The position numbers and the translations under genes are program-made. Positions 10,136-52,800 of a stretch of DNA of 64,000 nucleotides are shown piece after piece; positions within the stretch are counted from its first letter, which is position 1, and each line of letters starts with the position of its first letter. This stretch comes from Serinus canaria (taxonomy: Eukaryota; Chordata; Aves; Passeriformes; Fringillidae), in assembly GCF_022539315.1 (NCBI RefSeq), contig NC_066332.1:2871001-2935000 (forward strand), written 5' to 3'. The notes under the pieces are model-generated. The model did not search any database. It was not told the DNA's origin and saw nothing but the letters and a program-made list of their open reading frames with translations.

Positions 10136-10141
10136 TTTATT
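10136..10141 (-). terminator. Candidate poly(A) signal of DOC2B
   Basis: AATAAA in the minus sense, followed downstream by an uninterrupted A run in that sense (plus-strand T run at about 10109-10127). It implies a DOC2B 3' UTR of about 1.9 kb (10136-12044). A second TTTATT lies at about 10150. Confidence 0.45.
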
Positions 10142-12044
10142 TTTTAACCTTTTTATTTTCGGTTCTCATTATAAATATTAACAAATCTGACCAAAAGTAC
10201 ACAGATAGGTAATACTGAAATACAAAAGTCTCTCAGGATGCAGGTAAGGACGGTTTCTGCAGCCTTCACATGGTAGCAAAACATTGGTATCAAACATTTC
10301 ACGAGGCCTGGCATGACAACCACCAACTCTGCATGCAGCTGGGACGAGGGACGGAGAGTCCACTTGGAAAAGACTGGGGTACAAAGTGAGGGAACCCACA
10401 CACACGTGTCCTGCTCCACCTCAGGCATCAACCAGTTTCACAGGCTGGGAAAAAAAGGATGGACTGGAAGGAACTTGGCCAGAAAAGGGAGGCACAGCCA
10501 ACCTGGTGCTGCTGGAGCTTCCCTGGAAGCTCAGACCCCAACCAGGTTTTAAGGTGCTGGGCCAGAAAGGATTTAGTGGGAACATCCGACTTGACAGGCT
10601 GCCAGTATTCAAATAAAAACCATGCACATCTGCAGGATGCATTACAAATATTGAGTTATTTAAAAAACCCCTACGAATGTTGGTTTTTTTCTTTTACCTC
10701 CCCCCTCCCACAATATCAAAGAAGGTGTAACAAGGTGTAACAGGATCATCACCTGGAAAAGTAAACGTAGGTTTCCAGAGATTCCATTGCTTCCCAAGAG
10801 AAAAAGAAAAAAAAAAGAAGTTGGCAATACCTGCACAGGGTTTGGAAGCTGAGGGTAACTGAGACTCGTGGGGAAAGAGCAGCTCTTCCTAAGAAATCAT
10901 TGTTCAAAGGCTTCCAAACATTTTGGGAATGGTGCAGCATTTCCTAGAAAGCTTTAGCTTATCCCACTGGATGCCTGGTGGGATGATGATGATGAAGATC
11001 AAGCCAAGGTGGATCACAGAGGATGATATCTGGGATTATTATAATATTAATATATTATTACTGTGCCATATTAATATTACTGTGGCACACACAGAAATTT
11101 GTTTGGTTTGGACACTGAGGCAGAAAATGAATCAACCTCACGGCCATGCCGAGCTACAAACACAACTCCAGCTCAGCTCCGAGGCTCAGCATCTTCATTA
11201 TTTAATGCATGAATTGGAGAGGGATGAAAAAGGGAAAAAATGATAGAAAAATTCAGCCTGAAAGCTGGCTTGGCTGGAAAAACAGCCGTGCTGCTGCATG
11301 GCATGGTTTCATTAGGAGAGAAGCTGCTTCCTGGGAAGCAGGGACAGCCAGGCTGTTCCAGGGAGATTTTTTATTTTGTCTCCCAAAGGTGAAGCTGCCT
11401 GACCCCAGGAGGAAAAGCTGGGTCTGCACAGCTCTGCTGCCTGCACGGGAATTACTGGAGAGGACGAGCACGACATTCCCGGAAGGAAAGCAAACACTCT
11501 GCCCGGGTTCACCAGGGACACAATCATTCCAACAGAGGAGCTTGAAATGCAGAAAAGACTGTTTAGGCCCAAACCACAGAGACTGACAAACCACCAGAGA
11601 TATGGCACAAGCTGCCTCCAGGAGACAGTTCTGGGTTTTGTGTGTTTTTTGGGGACGCCTTTTGCCGATGCCGGACACACGGACGCGGACGGACGCATTC
11701 ATTTTTGCCACTGACTTGCAAGGCAGCGAGAAGGTAACTGAGTAGAGGCAGGACTTGGGAGAGGAGCCAGACTGCAGTGCATGCAGGGGTGCACACCTGC
11801 GTGAGTGTGAGTGTGTGTGTGAGTGTGCGTGTGCACGCTCCACAGCGGGGCTGTGAGTGCGGCAGGGCGCCAAGAGGCGTTCTGGAAAAGCCAGAGCAAA
11901 CCACCGGTGCCTTCTTCCCTGGGAAGGGCTTCCCTGCAGCCAGGCCCTGCTGGGGGGTGTCCTGCTGTCCTGGCTGTCCTGGGATCCCCCCGATTCCAAA
12001 GCCGGGAGGAGCCCGAGGGCTGTGGAGCTGCGGCCCCGCGGGGC
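10142..12044 (-). other. Presumed DOC2B 3' UTR
   Basis: No coding exon is supported between the DOC2B stop and the AT-rich tract. Contents include an A/T stretch at 11039-11076 and a GT-rich microsatellite at about 11800-11832. Assignment as 3' UTR rests only on position and on the poly(A) signal at 10136. Confidence 0.45.
11800..11832 (+). repeat. GT-rich microsatellite
   Basis: Interrupted GTGAGTGTGTGTGTGAGTGT repeat, short and imperfect, inside the presumed DOC2B 3' UTR. Confidence 0.8.
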
Positions 12045-42450
<30,406 letters not shown>

Positions 42451-42584
42451 AGCTGGGCTGATGGGGTGACAGGAGGTGGGCTCTGGTTCGTCTCCCTGGC
42501 AAAGCAGGGCTGGTCCCTGCCAGACCCCTCCGCCGGGCTGAGGTCACCGGGCAGGGTCAGGAGCCAGCGTCCTGCTGTGTCACA

Positions 42585-42690
42585 TCCCGGCGTGATGGGG
42601 AGAGGGACAGGGACAGCCCCCAGGGACAGGGACAGCCCCGCAGGCAGTGCCAGGGAGATGCTGTGCCAGGGAGATGCTGTGCCACATCCC
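42585..42690 (+). repeat. Short GGGACA / CAGGGAGATGCTGTGC tandem repeats
   Basis: Two adjacent local repeats: GGGACAGGGACAGCCCC occurs twice, then GCCAGGGAGATGCTGT twice. Upstream of DOC2B. Confidence 0.75.
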
Positions 42691-44059
42691 GAGCCAGGGG
42701 CATGGATGGCACCGCTGCCCACTCCCCCCACAGCCCCTACACAGATCCCTGCTGGCCCAGCCCACAGCAATGTCCCTTCCAGAGCCCAGCACCAGCTGGA
42801 TGAGCTTCTGGAGCTGGGAACACACCGGGGGTTGAAGCAACACCTGTGCCCTGCTCGTGGCCTGGGTGGCACAGCCCCTGCCAGCCGGTGTGTGGCTGTG
42901 CCATGGAGCTGGTACAGCACCCCAGAGGGGGCAGGGACGGGCTGGGACAGGGCTCAGTGACACCATGGCCATGCTCAGCCCCCCTCCTGCCCCTCCCTGG
43001 GCATGGCCAGGGCCCCAGCACCAGCCAGGACAGGGACAGGCTCCTGCCACAGGCTCCCTGGAAATGCTGAGCTGTGCTTTCCTCGGGGAGTTGGTCTCAA
43101 AGTGCTGTTTTTACTCATTTCCCCCTGTGTTCAAATCAATAAATCTGTGGCCTCACAAGCTGCTGGAAGTGGACTTTTCAGCAAGGAGTGCCAGAAGAGA
43201 AACGCTGCAAGAAAATGATGCAAAATCCTGCCCAAGCAACTCACCCTGCCCAGGAAAATGTGTCTGAAATATTTCAGAGGAGCAGCCTCTCTGCTGGCTC
43301 AGCTCTGGGGGGTCTGGAGTGAGCCTGGGACACTTGGAAAGCTCTGGTCACCCTCTCCATGTCCAGGCAGGCCCACCAGGTAACCTGACACATCCCTTAG
43401 CCATGCACACAGAGCTGCAGCCTCCTGCAGCCTGGCAGGCAGGTGATTATTAAAAACAAAGCTCTGTTCTTCAGAGGATTTCCCCCAAATCCCAACAAAA
43501 TGACACCCAGCCTTTCTGTCTGCAGCAGAGTTCAGCTTTCATTCAGATTTTGGTAAATGTTAATGCAAGTCTTTGAGTCATAACACTCTGACACCAGGCA
43601 AAACCAACCTCATTTACTCCTCACAGGCAAGTGAATGTTTCTCTCCTGAAGCATCCAAACTTGTCACTGCTCTGTTCCCAGACACGAGGCACACCTGAGG
43701 ATGATCCAATGACCTGGGAGAGCAGGAGGCAGCTCACTGCTCCTCTGTGTCCCTGTCACTCCGAGGTGGCTCCTGCCTGTTGCAGGTCTGACAGCAGATC
43801 CAGCCTCAGACACTTTAACCCCCTTCCCACAGCCAAGGAATAAATTCAGAGGGAAATGGATGAAAACCTCACGGGTGGGCTGATGCTGGGTGGAAACACC
43901 AGGGTGAGCACAAGGAGGTCCCTCTGGATCTGGGTGTGTTCATCCACACAGGCTCCATCTTTGGGTGCAGCATGCAGGATGTGGTGTGGACTCAGTCAGA
44001 ACGAAGCAGAAATTGGGCCTGATGCCCAGAAAATAGCAGCAATTTCCTCTAAGAAAGGG

Positions 44060-44081
44060 CAAATAAATAAATAAATAAAAT
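44060..44081 (+). repeat. (AAAT)n microsatellite
   Basis: AAATAAATAAATAAATAAAA, five units. Confidence 0.9.
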
Positions 44082-45187
44082 CAAGTTACATGTGAGAGCC
44101 TAATGCCGTTACTGCCATTACAAAAAGCATCATCGTTCCAAATGCTCCCTCAAAGACCCAAATAGGCAAAGATTGTTTTGTAGGACAGAAAAATCAAGGC
44201 TCTGGGAATTAAGCTGAACCTCTGAGCTCTTCCTCCTCCTGCATGCACAGCCCACAGCTGGGATCAGGGCCCAGCAGCACCAACTGGGAGGTGCTCAGCT
44301 CACCCGGGGATTCAGAAGAGCAACAGGGGGACAAAAAAGGCAGAACTGAAGCAGGGGAGGTGTGTCCCCTGAGGGAGATCCATCCCCAGCCCTACAGACT
44401 GAGAGAAACCAAATCCAAGACCCACTGCTCACAGCCCAGGTGGGGCTTTGCAGTCCCTGCCTGATCCCAAGCCTACAGAAAGCAGCTGGAGCCTTTTCTT
44501 AGCCTTTAAGGAGTCCCAAAGCAGCTTGGTCTTGATAAACCACACTTCTCCTCCCTTCCCACCCTGCCTGAGTGCTCCCTCCTGGGCTGCACAGCCCCAC
44601 ACAGCCCAGGGCTCCCCAGGTATGTCACACACCACAACCCTGAAGGTGAAAGGGACAAAAATAAAAAGTTGGGCTGGAAGACAGAAGCAGGGCTGGCAGA
44701 CACAAAGCCAGTTTCCAGGTAAAGCTCTTAATTCCCACCGTCTGTCTAATGCCCTGGAATGTGACTTGGTTTGATCCCTGGCTCTGCTCTGCCCACGCTC
44801 GTGGCCTCTGCTGCCCTGGAAGGGGGAGGTTGGTTTGCCCACCAGCCCCCCAGGGGGAAAAGAGAGAGCAGAAATGTTAAAATGCCAATTTGAACCCACA
44901 GCTCTGCCTGGCAGGAGCAAAGCCACCCTGTCAGGGTCTGTAGGACGGGGGGGACAGCCTTCAGGGCAGGGGGAGGTGGCCATCACACAGCCAGCATCAA
45001 AGCAGGGATGGGGTGAGGGGGAAGAGCAATTACCTCTGTCAAAATCCATGTTTTCTGCCAAGATCCTGAGCTCAGCACCTGTGACACTGTGGGATGTGGG
45101 ATGCAGGAACTGTGACTCCAACTGCAGCCCAGGCTCTGCAACACCAAGGTTTTACTTTAAATGTTGTCCTGAGCAGGGGCAGGAGCA

Positions 45188-45347
45188 CAGGTTTAAATAC
45201 ACCCCAAAAAAGCCTGTGGCACTCACACAGGTTTAAATACACCCCAAAAAAGCCTGTGGCACTCACACAGGTTTAAATACACCCCAAAAAAGCCTGTGGC
45301 ACTCACACAGGTTTAAATACACCCCAAAAAAGCCTGTGGCACTCACT
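45188..45347 (+). repeat. Perfect 40-bp tandem repeat, four units
   Basis: Four consecutive identical 40-bp units, each containing GGTTTAAATACACCCCAAAA followed by AAGCCTGTGGCACTCACACA. No differences were seen between units, which suggests recent expansion. Each unit has a TTTAAA palindrome. Confidence 0.97.
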
Positions 45348-48300
45348 CTCCCTGTGCCACAGCCCAGATTCCTCCTCTGGAGCTGCCCTGCAGATGGGCA
45401 AAGAGAAGGAATGTTCCTACAGCCCCCAAAACTGCAGCACACAGATTAAACACACCCCAAATCCACTGGCTGCCCTCAGGACACACTTCAACCAATCTTC
45501 TAACAAATGCTGAGCATCAGGTTCTGCTGTTCCAGGTTTAAACCCAGGGGAGCAGGGGCTGATTCCAGTTTGATCCATCCATTTCCAAATGGAAAGCACA
45601 GCAGCAGGCTGGCACACCCCACTGCTTGCCAGGGATTCACCCACTGGTTCTTTATTTGTTTCTCTGTCAGCTCCACATCTCCCTGAGCCCCCCTGCTCTG
45701 CTGGAGGGAGCACAAAGAGATGGTGCCAAATTAAAGCCTCCACCACCTCTGGATCTCATCCTTGCCCTCGGAGAGGTGGGGCAGGGAGGTTGCTCAGTGT
45801 CCCCAGGGAGGTGACACAGGCAGCACCAGCCCTAGAATTGGAATTTTGCTTTTCCCAACCATTTTTAAGGCCAAAAGTCCCCACAGCTGTAGGCAGGAGA
45901 AGGTGCCAGCAGCCACCAGCAGCTCAGCCAGGCTGCAGGGGCAGAGCTGGGGGTTTAACACTGCCAGCACTGCTGGGAGAAACCCCTCCAATCCCTCCTG
46001 GGTGGCTCAGGAGTGACCCTGCCTTCAGCTCCCCTGCCTGGGAGGTAGGAAACATATTTTTTATTTCTCCCACTGAGCTTAGCTGCAGCATGGCTGTGTG
46101 TGCATGGGAAGGGGGTTAATTGAAAAGCAACATGTGCCTGGCTCAGGGCTCTGTCTCCTGGCTGATGCACAGCTCCTGGCAGCCTCCCCTCAAGGATCCC
46201 TGCCCTCCACTGCTGGGCAGGCTTGGCTCAGCCCATCCAGGGCACTGCACTCCTTACCTGGTCCAACAGCCCTTGCATTTGCTGAGTAAAGCAATAATAA
46301 TAATGGTGATAACTGGGAAACTTGGCCCAAAATAATCCTAAGGAGCTTATTCCAGGCTGTGCTGATTACAGCTCCCCAGCAGTGCTGATATCCCAGTGCA
46401 CCCTGGCCCCCACTGCTCCTCTGCTTGGATAATATCTCAAGTTATCTGTGCTCCAACAGGCCCTGCTAACAACCATTATTTGACCAGATTTAACCAGCAA
46501 TTACTAGCTGTGAACAAAATCACTGTGGTGGAATACAGCCCACATCCTTTCACAACACAGACACAAACAAACCCTTGCATTAAGCCAGGCAAGGGCCAAA
46601 AGCCAGCAGGGGAGAGCCCTCTCCCCTCAAAATACTGCTTAAGGTTCCCAGAGACTTCATGCAACACCCAGCCAGTGGCAAAGGTGGATGGAATCCTCCT
46701 GGCCAGCATTTTGGTACCTGCAGAAGGACCTGGAAAGGAGCTGGGAAGGAGGAGGGAGGGAGGGAGGCATCAGCTCTCCCTGCATCCTCAGGATGGGCCC
46801 AGAATAGCTCTACTTTTGGTAGGGGCTGATGTTTAACGTTCAGCATATGTTGCCATTTCCATGGGAATCCCAAAATAGTTGGTGTTTTCTTTTGTCATTT
46901 CCATGCCCTGGGTTTTTAGGAGTCCTGTCTGCCCTCCTGCTGGGGAGGGACCTGCTCTGCTCTGCACCCTGACACCCCCTGCTGCCCCCCAGGCACCTGC
47001 CACTCCCCCAGAGGGGACAAACAGCTGCTGTAAATCCCAGCTCTGTGGAGCAGAGCTCAAATCCACCCAGGGATCCAGCAGGGTGGGTCTGTGCACAGCA
47101 GGAGCTGCAGGAAAATCCACCCAAAACGTGCCCAGGATTGGGGGGACATCCAGACCTGGGGCACAGCACTGCCAAGGGCTCAGTGCTCAGGGGGATTTTC
47201 TGAGGGATGAACCTTTTTGGAGTTTTTTCCCCTCAGATTTCTCTCCTGAACTCCAGAGCCTTGGCAGGGCTTTGCCATCACCAGGCTGGTCAGAGCCCTC
47301 CTCTCACACGGCTGGCTCTGGTTGTTGTGAGATAAATGCAGACCCACTCCCTTGCAACCAAGGGAGGGGAGACTTCTGGGCAGCATCAACTCCTATTAGA
47401 CTAATTTTATCTGCTCTCAGTGCCTTCCCAAGCTGGAGCCAACATCCTCTGAGATTATCCAGCTGACTTGTCTTCGGAGTTTTACCCTGCCCTTACCTCT
47501 TCCCCACTGTCTCCCAGCTGCAGGAGGATGACACCATTCCTCCTCAAGACTTCCCAGGCAGCCAGGAGCAAAGCCTGGTGCTCATTTTGCAGCAGCAGCT
47601 GATGCTGTGGTGGCTGGGACATGGATGCTGGCCTGGAGAGCTGAGCTGGGGCTGGGCACTGCTGCCTCTGCACCCCCAGCTCTTCCCACTCCACAAATGT
47701 CCAGGAACAGAGTTCCCATCAGCAGTTAGGGCCCGGCCCCGTTGCCATGGAAATGGATAGACTTTCTGCTCACATTTTGGTGGGAAGAGGCATTTCAGGA
47801 GTCACAGCAGCTCCCAGAGTGAGCACAGGAGGAGCCAAGTGAGGGCAGGAAGCAGCAGAGCTCCAGAGAGGCTCCGGGGGGAAACTGCTCCCACCCCACG
47901 CCCCAGGAATTCAGAGCTGGATGCAAGCAGAGGGAAAAATGCCACCAATAACCAGCAGCAGAGTGAGCTCCAAGGATTCACAAAATAACATCTTGGGTTT
48001 GCAGTATTAAAGAGCAATTTGGCTGCATTAAGAGAGCTTTGTGGCTGCTGCTCTCCCACATCCACGTCAGGCTAATGACATCCTGTCAAAAGCAATCTAC
48101 CCAAACCCCCCTGTGCAATCCCTGTCCTGCCTGCTGCTCCTCCCAGGGCTGGGAGATGTCCTGCCCAGCCCTGGATCATGAGGCTGAACCAGGGAATGAC
48201 CCATCCTGGGTGCCAGGGCGTTTTCCTGGCCCCATCCACAAATCCCAGCATCATGCCAACGTGAAAAACAAAAAAACAAAAATGGAAGAGCAAGAAGAGG

Positions 48301-48685
48301 AGCAAGAAGGAGAAGAGACCCCACAGATCCACAGTGGGCTCAGGCTGCTGGAGAGGAAAACAACCCCAAATTCCCTGCACCAGGCAGGGCTGCTCACATG
48401 GGCACCACCAGAACAAACTCACAGCAGCACCTGCGGGACAGCAGGGAAGGAATTGAGGCCACAGCCCAGCCAAGCAGATTCCTGCCTGGAGAGCAGCATT
48501 CCATCCAGGCCAGCCTGCAGGATGCTCTCAGACCCAGGGGCTATTCACTGCCTGGCCTTATGTCACCCCACTCAGGACAAAGCTCCTCTCCACAGCAGGG
48601 AAGCCCGAGCATTTTCCAGCTCTGTGGTGATCCAGGGAAAACAGAACTTTGGAGCAAAGGAAACCCACCAGCTGAAATAAAAACA

Positions 48686-48768
48686 GGAGCCAGAGGGAGA
48701 GGTGGCATTCCTCAAAACATAAAATTTAAAGTTGTCACCATTGAGGGGGGCACCTCCCGGGTCATTTA
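48686..48768 (+). repeat. Inverted-repeat arm A
   Basis: About 83 bases (AGAGGTGGCATTCCTCAAAA...GGTCATTTA) found again, reverse-complemented with some differences, at 49428-49507. Confidence 0.85.
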
Positions 48769-49144
48769 GCAGCCAGAGGAGTCACTAGATGGCCCTGCTA
48801 GCCCTGTTCATCTGATCTCAGCACGGATCTTGAGAAATGCTGCCTTGGCTGCTCTGCAGGAGCTGGGAATGCTGCTCCAGGTCTCCTCCTCTGAGGATGG
48901 GCCTCAAGGAGAGGGTGGCACCTGGGCCAGGACATGTGGCACCTCCCAGGCAGGTGAAGGGTCCCTTCCTGGTGCCACCATGCCCTGGATGTCCTCTTGG
49001 CTCCCCGAGAGTGGCTCCACGTGCCAGGGATGCTGAGAGCTCAGCACAGCCATGGTGACAGTGATGGGTGTGAGAGCCAGGGAACCAATATTAATGAACC
49101 CCGTGCTGCTGGATAATCATGACATTAACCTTATTGGATTAGAA

Positions 49145-49413
49145 CATTTGCATAATTTGGGCACGAGCTGCTACCTGCACGGGGACATATGTTTACATGA
49201 ATTTACATCTCATTTGCATCCCGATGATCGAGCTGCATCCTGACCAGTCAGGGGCCATTGGCACCTCCACCCAGGGGGCATTTCCTGCTGGCAGGGACCA
49301 TCCCAAACCACTCAGGTGCCAACAAACCGCAACACTTCCCCCCCTCGAGGTGTTCCTCACACAGGCTGGACCTGGTTATGCCCCTTACCCATCCCCAGCC
49401 TCAGCCCTGGGGC
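49145..49413 (+). repeat. Direct duplication, copy 1
   Basis: Matches 49546-49804 at an offset of 391-395 bases, sharing GGGCACGAGCTGCT, CTGCACGGGGACAT, and a near-identical block from TGACCAGTCAGGGGCCATTG to CAGCCTCAGCCCTGGGG. Carries two ATTTGCAT octamers (49146-49153, 49212-49219). Confidence 0.92.
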
Positions 49414-49427
49414 AGAGAGACTCCTCT

Positions 49428-49507
49428 AATGACCTGGGAGGTGCCCCCTCAACGGGGATCATGTTAAAGTTTGTGTTTTGAGGAATGCCACCTCTCCCTT
49501 TGGCTCC
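49428..49507 (-). repeat. Inverted-repeat arm B
   Basis: Reverse-complement partner of 48686-48768 (ATGACCTGGGAGGTGCCCCC...GAGGAATGCCACCTCTCCCT). It sits between the two direct copies at 49145-49413 and 49546-49804. Confidence 0.85.
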
Positions 49508-49545
49508 CATTTGGATCCAGAGAGATCCCATTTGGATCCCATTGG

Positions 49546-49804
49546 CATCATTTGGGCACGAGCTGCTCCTGCACGGGGACATCTGTTGACATAAATTAAC
49601 ATCCATTTGCATCCTCAGCAGCTTCCCGGGCTGACCAGTCAGGGGCCATTGGCACCTCCACCCAGGGGGCATTTCCTGCTGGCAGGGACCATCCCAAACC
49701 ACTCAGGTGCCAACAAACACCAACATTTCCCCCCCTCGAGGTGTTCCTCACACAGGTCCCCCCTGGTTATGCCCCTTACCCATCCCCAGCCTCAGCCCTG
49801 GGGT
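49546..49804 (+). repeat. Direct duplication, copy 2
   Basis: Second copy of 49145-49413, with one ATTTGCAT octamer retained (49605-49612). Differences are small substitutions and indels. Confidence 0.92.
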
Positions 49805-49819
49805 CACCCAGGCTGAAGT

Positions 49820-52800
49820 TGTCCTTCCCCAGCTCCCCCAAGCTCCTGCTGCCCACCAGGTCCCAGGAGAAGGGGCAGCTGAGTCCATCCTACTCACAGC
49901 TGTGAAAAGGGATCCATAAAACACTCCCAGCAGGCTGCAAAGCTCAGGATTTAAGAGGCCAATAAAGGGAGGCCAAAATGAACTCCTTTCTCTGGCTCTT
50001 CAAATCATGTGCTCTTTGATTCGATTACCTGATTTTATAGGAAAGGGGGAGGGAGATTCAATTATTTGATTCTTGATTTCTTAGCACGGAAATATGGAAA
50101 GCACAGAAAGGCACAAATCCCTTCAAAGCAGCATCCCAGCAATTGGGTGGCAGCATCAGGTTTATGGAGCTGTAAGAAATCAGCAGTTTCCCCTCCTGGG
50201 CTCCTCCTCAGAACCTGCTCCAGCATGAAGGGGGTGCAGGAATAGCTGAGCACAAAGTCCACAAAATTACAGGGTGAGAGGTGGCAGCTGCCTGGCCGTG
50301 TGTCCCTGGGTGCTTCCCCAGGGCAGAGCTGCTCAGGGAGTCACCAAACCCCTTCACAACCCCAGGAATTACGATCTGGGAGGGAGCAGGAGCTGCACAC
50401 TCCCTCCCAGGCATCTCCAGCCCCCCAAAAATCGCTGCTGGCTCCTTCCAAAGGCTGCCATAAAAACTGACAGCAGGACCAGCCCTGGGGTGCCCAAACC
50501 ATTTCTATCCAGGCTCGGGGAAACCACAAATCTGCAAATCACTGGGATTTATCTCTGAGTGCTGGCCTGCAAGATGTGAAGAGCTAAAAACCCCAAAGTG
50601 CCTTTGGGATTAAACCCACCTGAACCCATCAGCAGCAATGAGAGCAGCAGGGATTCCTGCTGGGAAGGTTTTCCCGGTTTGCTGTGAGCTGGAGCAGCCC
50701 TCTGTCCCCTTTTCTGGTGCTCACAACGATGCTGCCACGTCAGTAAAAGCTCAGATGGAGTTTTCAGGGTCTGCTCATCCAACCCAAACCACAGTTGCTG
50801 CTTCCCCTCCCGAAGAGACTGGAAAGAAAAGGAGCATTAAGGAACTGCTCACCTGGGTGGATCCAAGCCCGGGGGGTTAATGCAGAGCCCAGCTCTGTTC
50901 TGAGGAAGGTGAGGAAGGTGAGGAAGGCAGCCTGGCCCCCACCCACCACCTTTTCCACTCCCTGCACACCTTCAAAGCCTGGCATTTAGCACATCTCTGC
51001 CTCAGCCACTCAGGCTGCTAAACGGGCACATTTTCACTGGTAAAAGCTGTGTCAAAACCCTCTGGGAAACTTTTATCCTTGTTTAAGTGGAGTGCATTGT
51101 GTTTCACCCCAAAGCCTTCCCCCATTTGGAAACCTCTGGAGAAGTTTCATGAGAAACAGAAACAAATCCAGCAGAGGGGTCGGGGGGGACTCTCATCACC
51201 TCCAAGGAGGGACATCACCCCAATTTCTGGCTGAAAAGCTGCTGCTCTGGAGGAAAAGCAGAGTGACTCAGGTGCCAAAGGCAGCTGCCAATGGCTCCGT
51301 GCCACAGGAGCCCCAAACCACGGCAGCAGGAGGGGGGAGCTGGAACAGGAGGAGGGAATTGGGTGCTGGAGCATCACAGCCGGGATCTGAGCCCTGAAAA
51401 TATCCATGGGACACTGGCTGGAGGCCACGGGGGTGTTTGAGCAGCCAGTGTGGCTCAGAGCTGGGCACAGCAGAAAATTCCACCCCTTTTTCCCTCTCCT
51501 CACCTCTCCAGCAGGGCTGCCTCAAAGAGAGGAGGGAGGGAGGAAAGGAAGGCCAGGCAATGAGTTCTGCTGCTCTTCAGCAGCCTCTGGCCCTGCCTCT
51601 GCCCAGGCTGGAGCTCCTGCGGGATGTGGAGGTGCAGGAGCAGGGGGCAGGCCCTGGCACAGGAGGGGAGGGAGCCCAGGGAGCCAGGCAGGTGTGATTT
51701 ACACCTGGGGAGGAGCAGGAGCAGAGCTCAGCCCCACCCAGACCAGGTATCCCCACCCCACTGGGGGGTGGCTGTGCTGCCCCATTAAGCAAAACCCCTT
51801 TTCTGCCTCTGGTGTCTCACCCAGCTCCCAAATCCATCAGGACCGAGCCTGTGCTGCAAAAATCTGACTCCTGCAGGCTTCCCTCTCCACAGAGGCAATG
51901 CACCAGGCTGCATCTGATTTCTCCTCTCCCCTCCCAGCCCTTTCACCCTCCTTTCCCTATCTTCCAGGAACAGATGCACCCATTCATAACCAAACAGAAG
52001 GAAAGTGTGAATTTGCCTTCCCCACTGCAGTGCAGCTGGCAAAGCACAGGAGGGAAAATGATGTTGTGCACGAACACAGAAATTATCTGCACTGATCTTA
52101 TTAAGCCTGAACGGGGAAGCGACAGGAAAAGAAAGGAGGGAAGGGAAAGGCATTGTTTGGGTGTAGCATCGTTATTGTTTGTCCTCTCCAAGCCCTCCAT
52201 CATCCCAATCCCAGCCTCTCCCACGGTGACAGGTCAGGAACAGAGATCTGTGCAACAGCACCATGCAGAGCCTGCCCGGGGGATGCAAACCTGGCAAGGC
52301 AGCACCTCGGGAAAAGCCTCACCTGCACTTCCCAGGCAGCTCACAAAGATTCTCAGTGCTAAAAATATCCACGTGGCACAATCAGCACCAGAGCACTGGG
52401 ATAGGCAGGGGTGAGGGAGAAACAAAGGCTCAGGAACTCCCTAACCCACACCCCCACAGGGATATTCTCATTTTTCACTCGAATAAATCCCATGCCCAGG
52501 TGCCCAGGACACAAGAGCCGATTGCTCCTGCTCCAGGCAGCGCAGCAACCCTGGCAAGTGTAGAAAAACAATCACAAGGTGGAGATTGAGACAGAGCACA
52601 GCTCACCTGCCATCCAAAGCGGGGGAATTTGGCAAGTTTCCTCCTCAGCACTTACCACATCAAGGCTGCTAATTAAACAGGTCCCTCCCAGACAGAGCCT
52701 GGAAGATTTACATCCCTCATTTGCATTTCTCACTTTGTTTTTCTTTCCTCCAAGGCACCGTTTGAGCGGTCGCGCTGGGATTGCTTGGAGGGGCTCGAAA

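Larger units (their letters stand above)
42451..48680. other. Stretch without a supported gene upstream of DOC2B
   Basis: No exon with convincing splice sites and protein signature was found. Contains an (AAAT)5 microsatellite near 44060-44081 and the 40-bp x4 repeat at 45188-45347. It would lie between DOC2B and the candidate RPH3AL exon. Confidence 0.5.

Noticed and set aside
44429..45121. 230-codon minus-strand frame considered as RPH3AL coding sequence
   Set aside because: No zinc-finger or Rab-binding motif, and no consistent splice junctions with the exon at 62742-62924.
45188..45347. Regular 40-bp repeats resembling a CRISPR array
   Set aside because: Units are contiguous without unique spacers, no cas-like gene is present, and the DNA is vertebrate.
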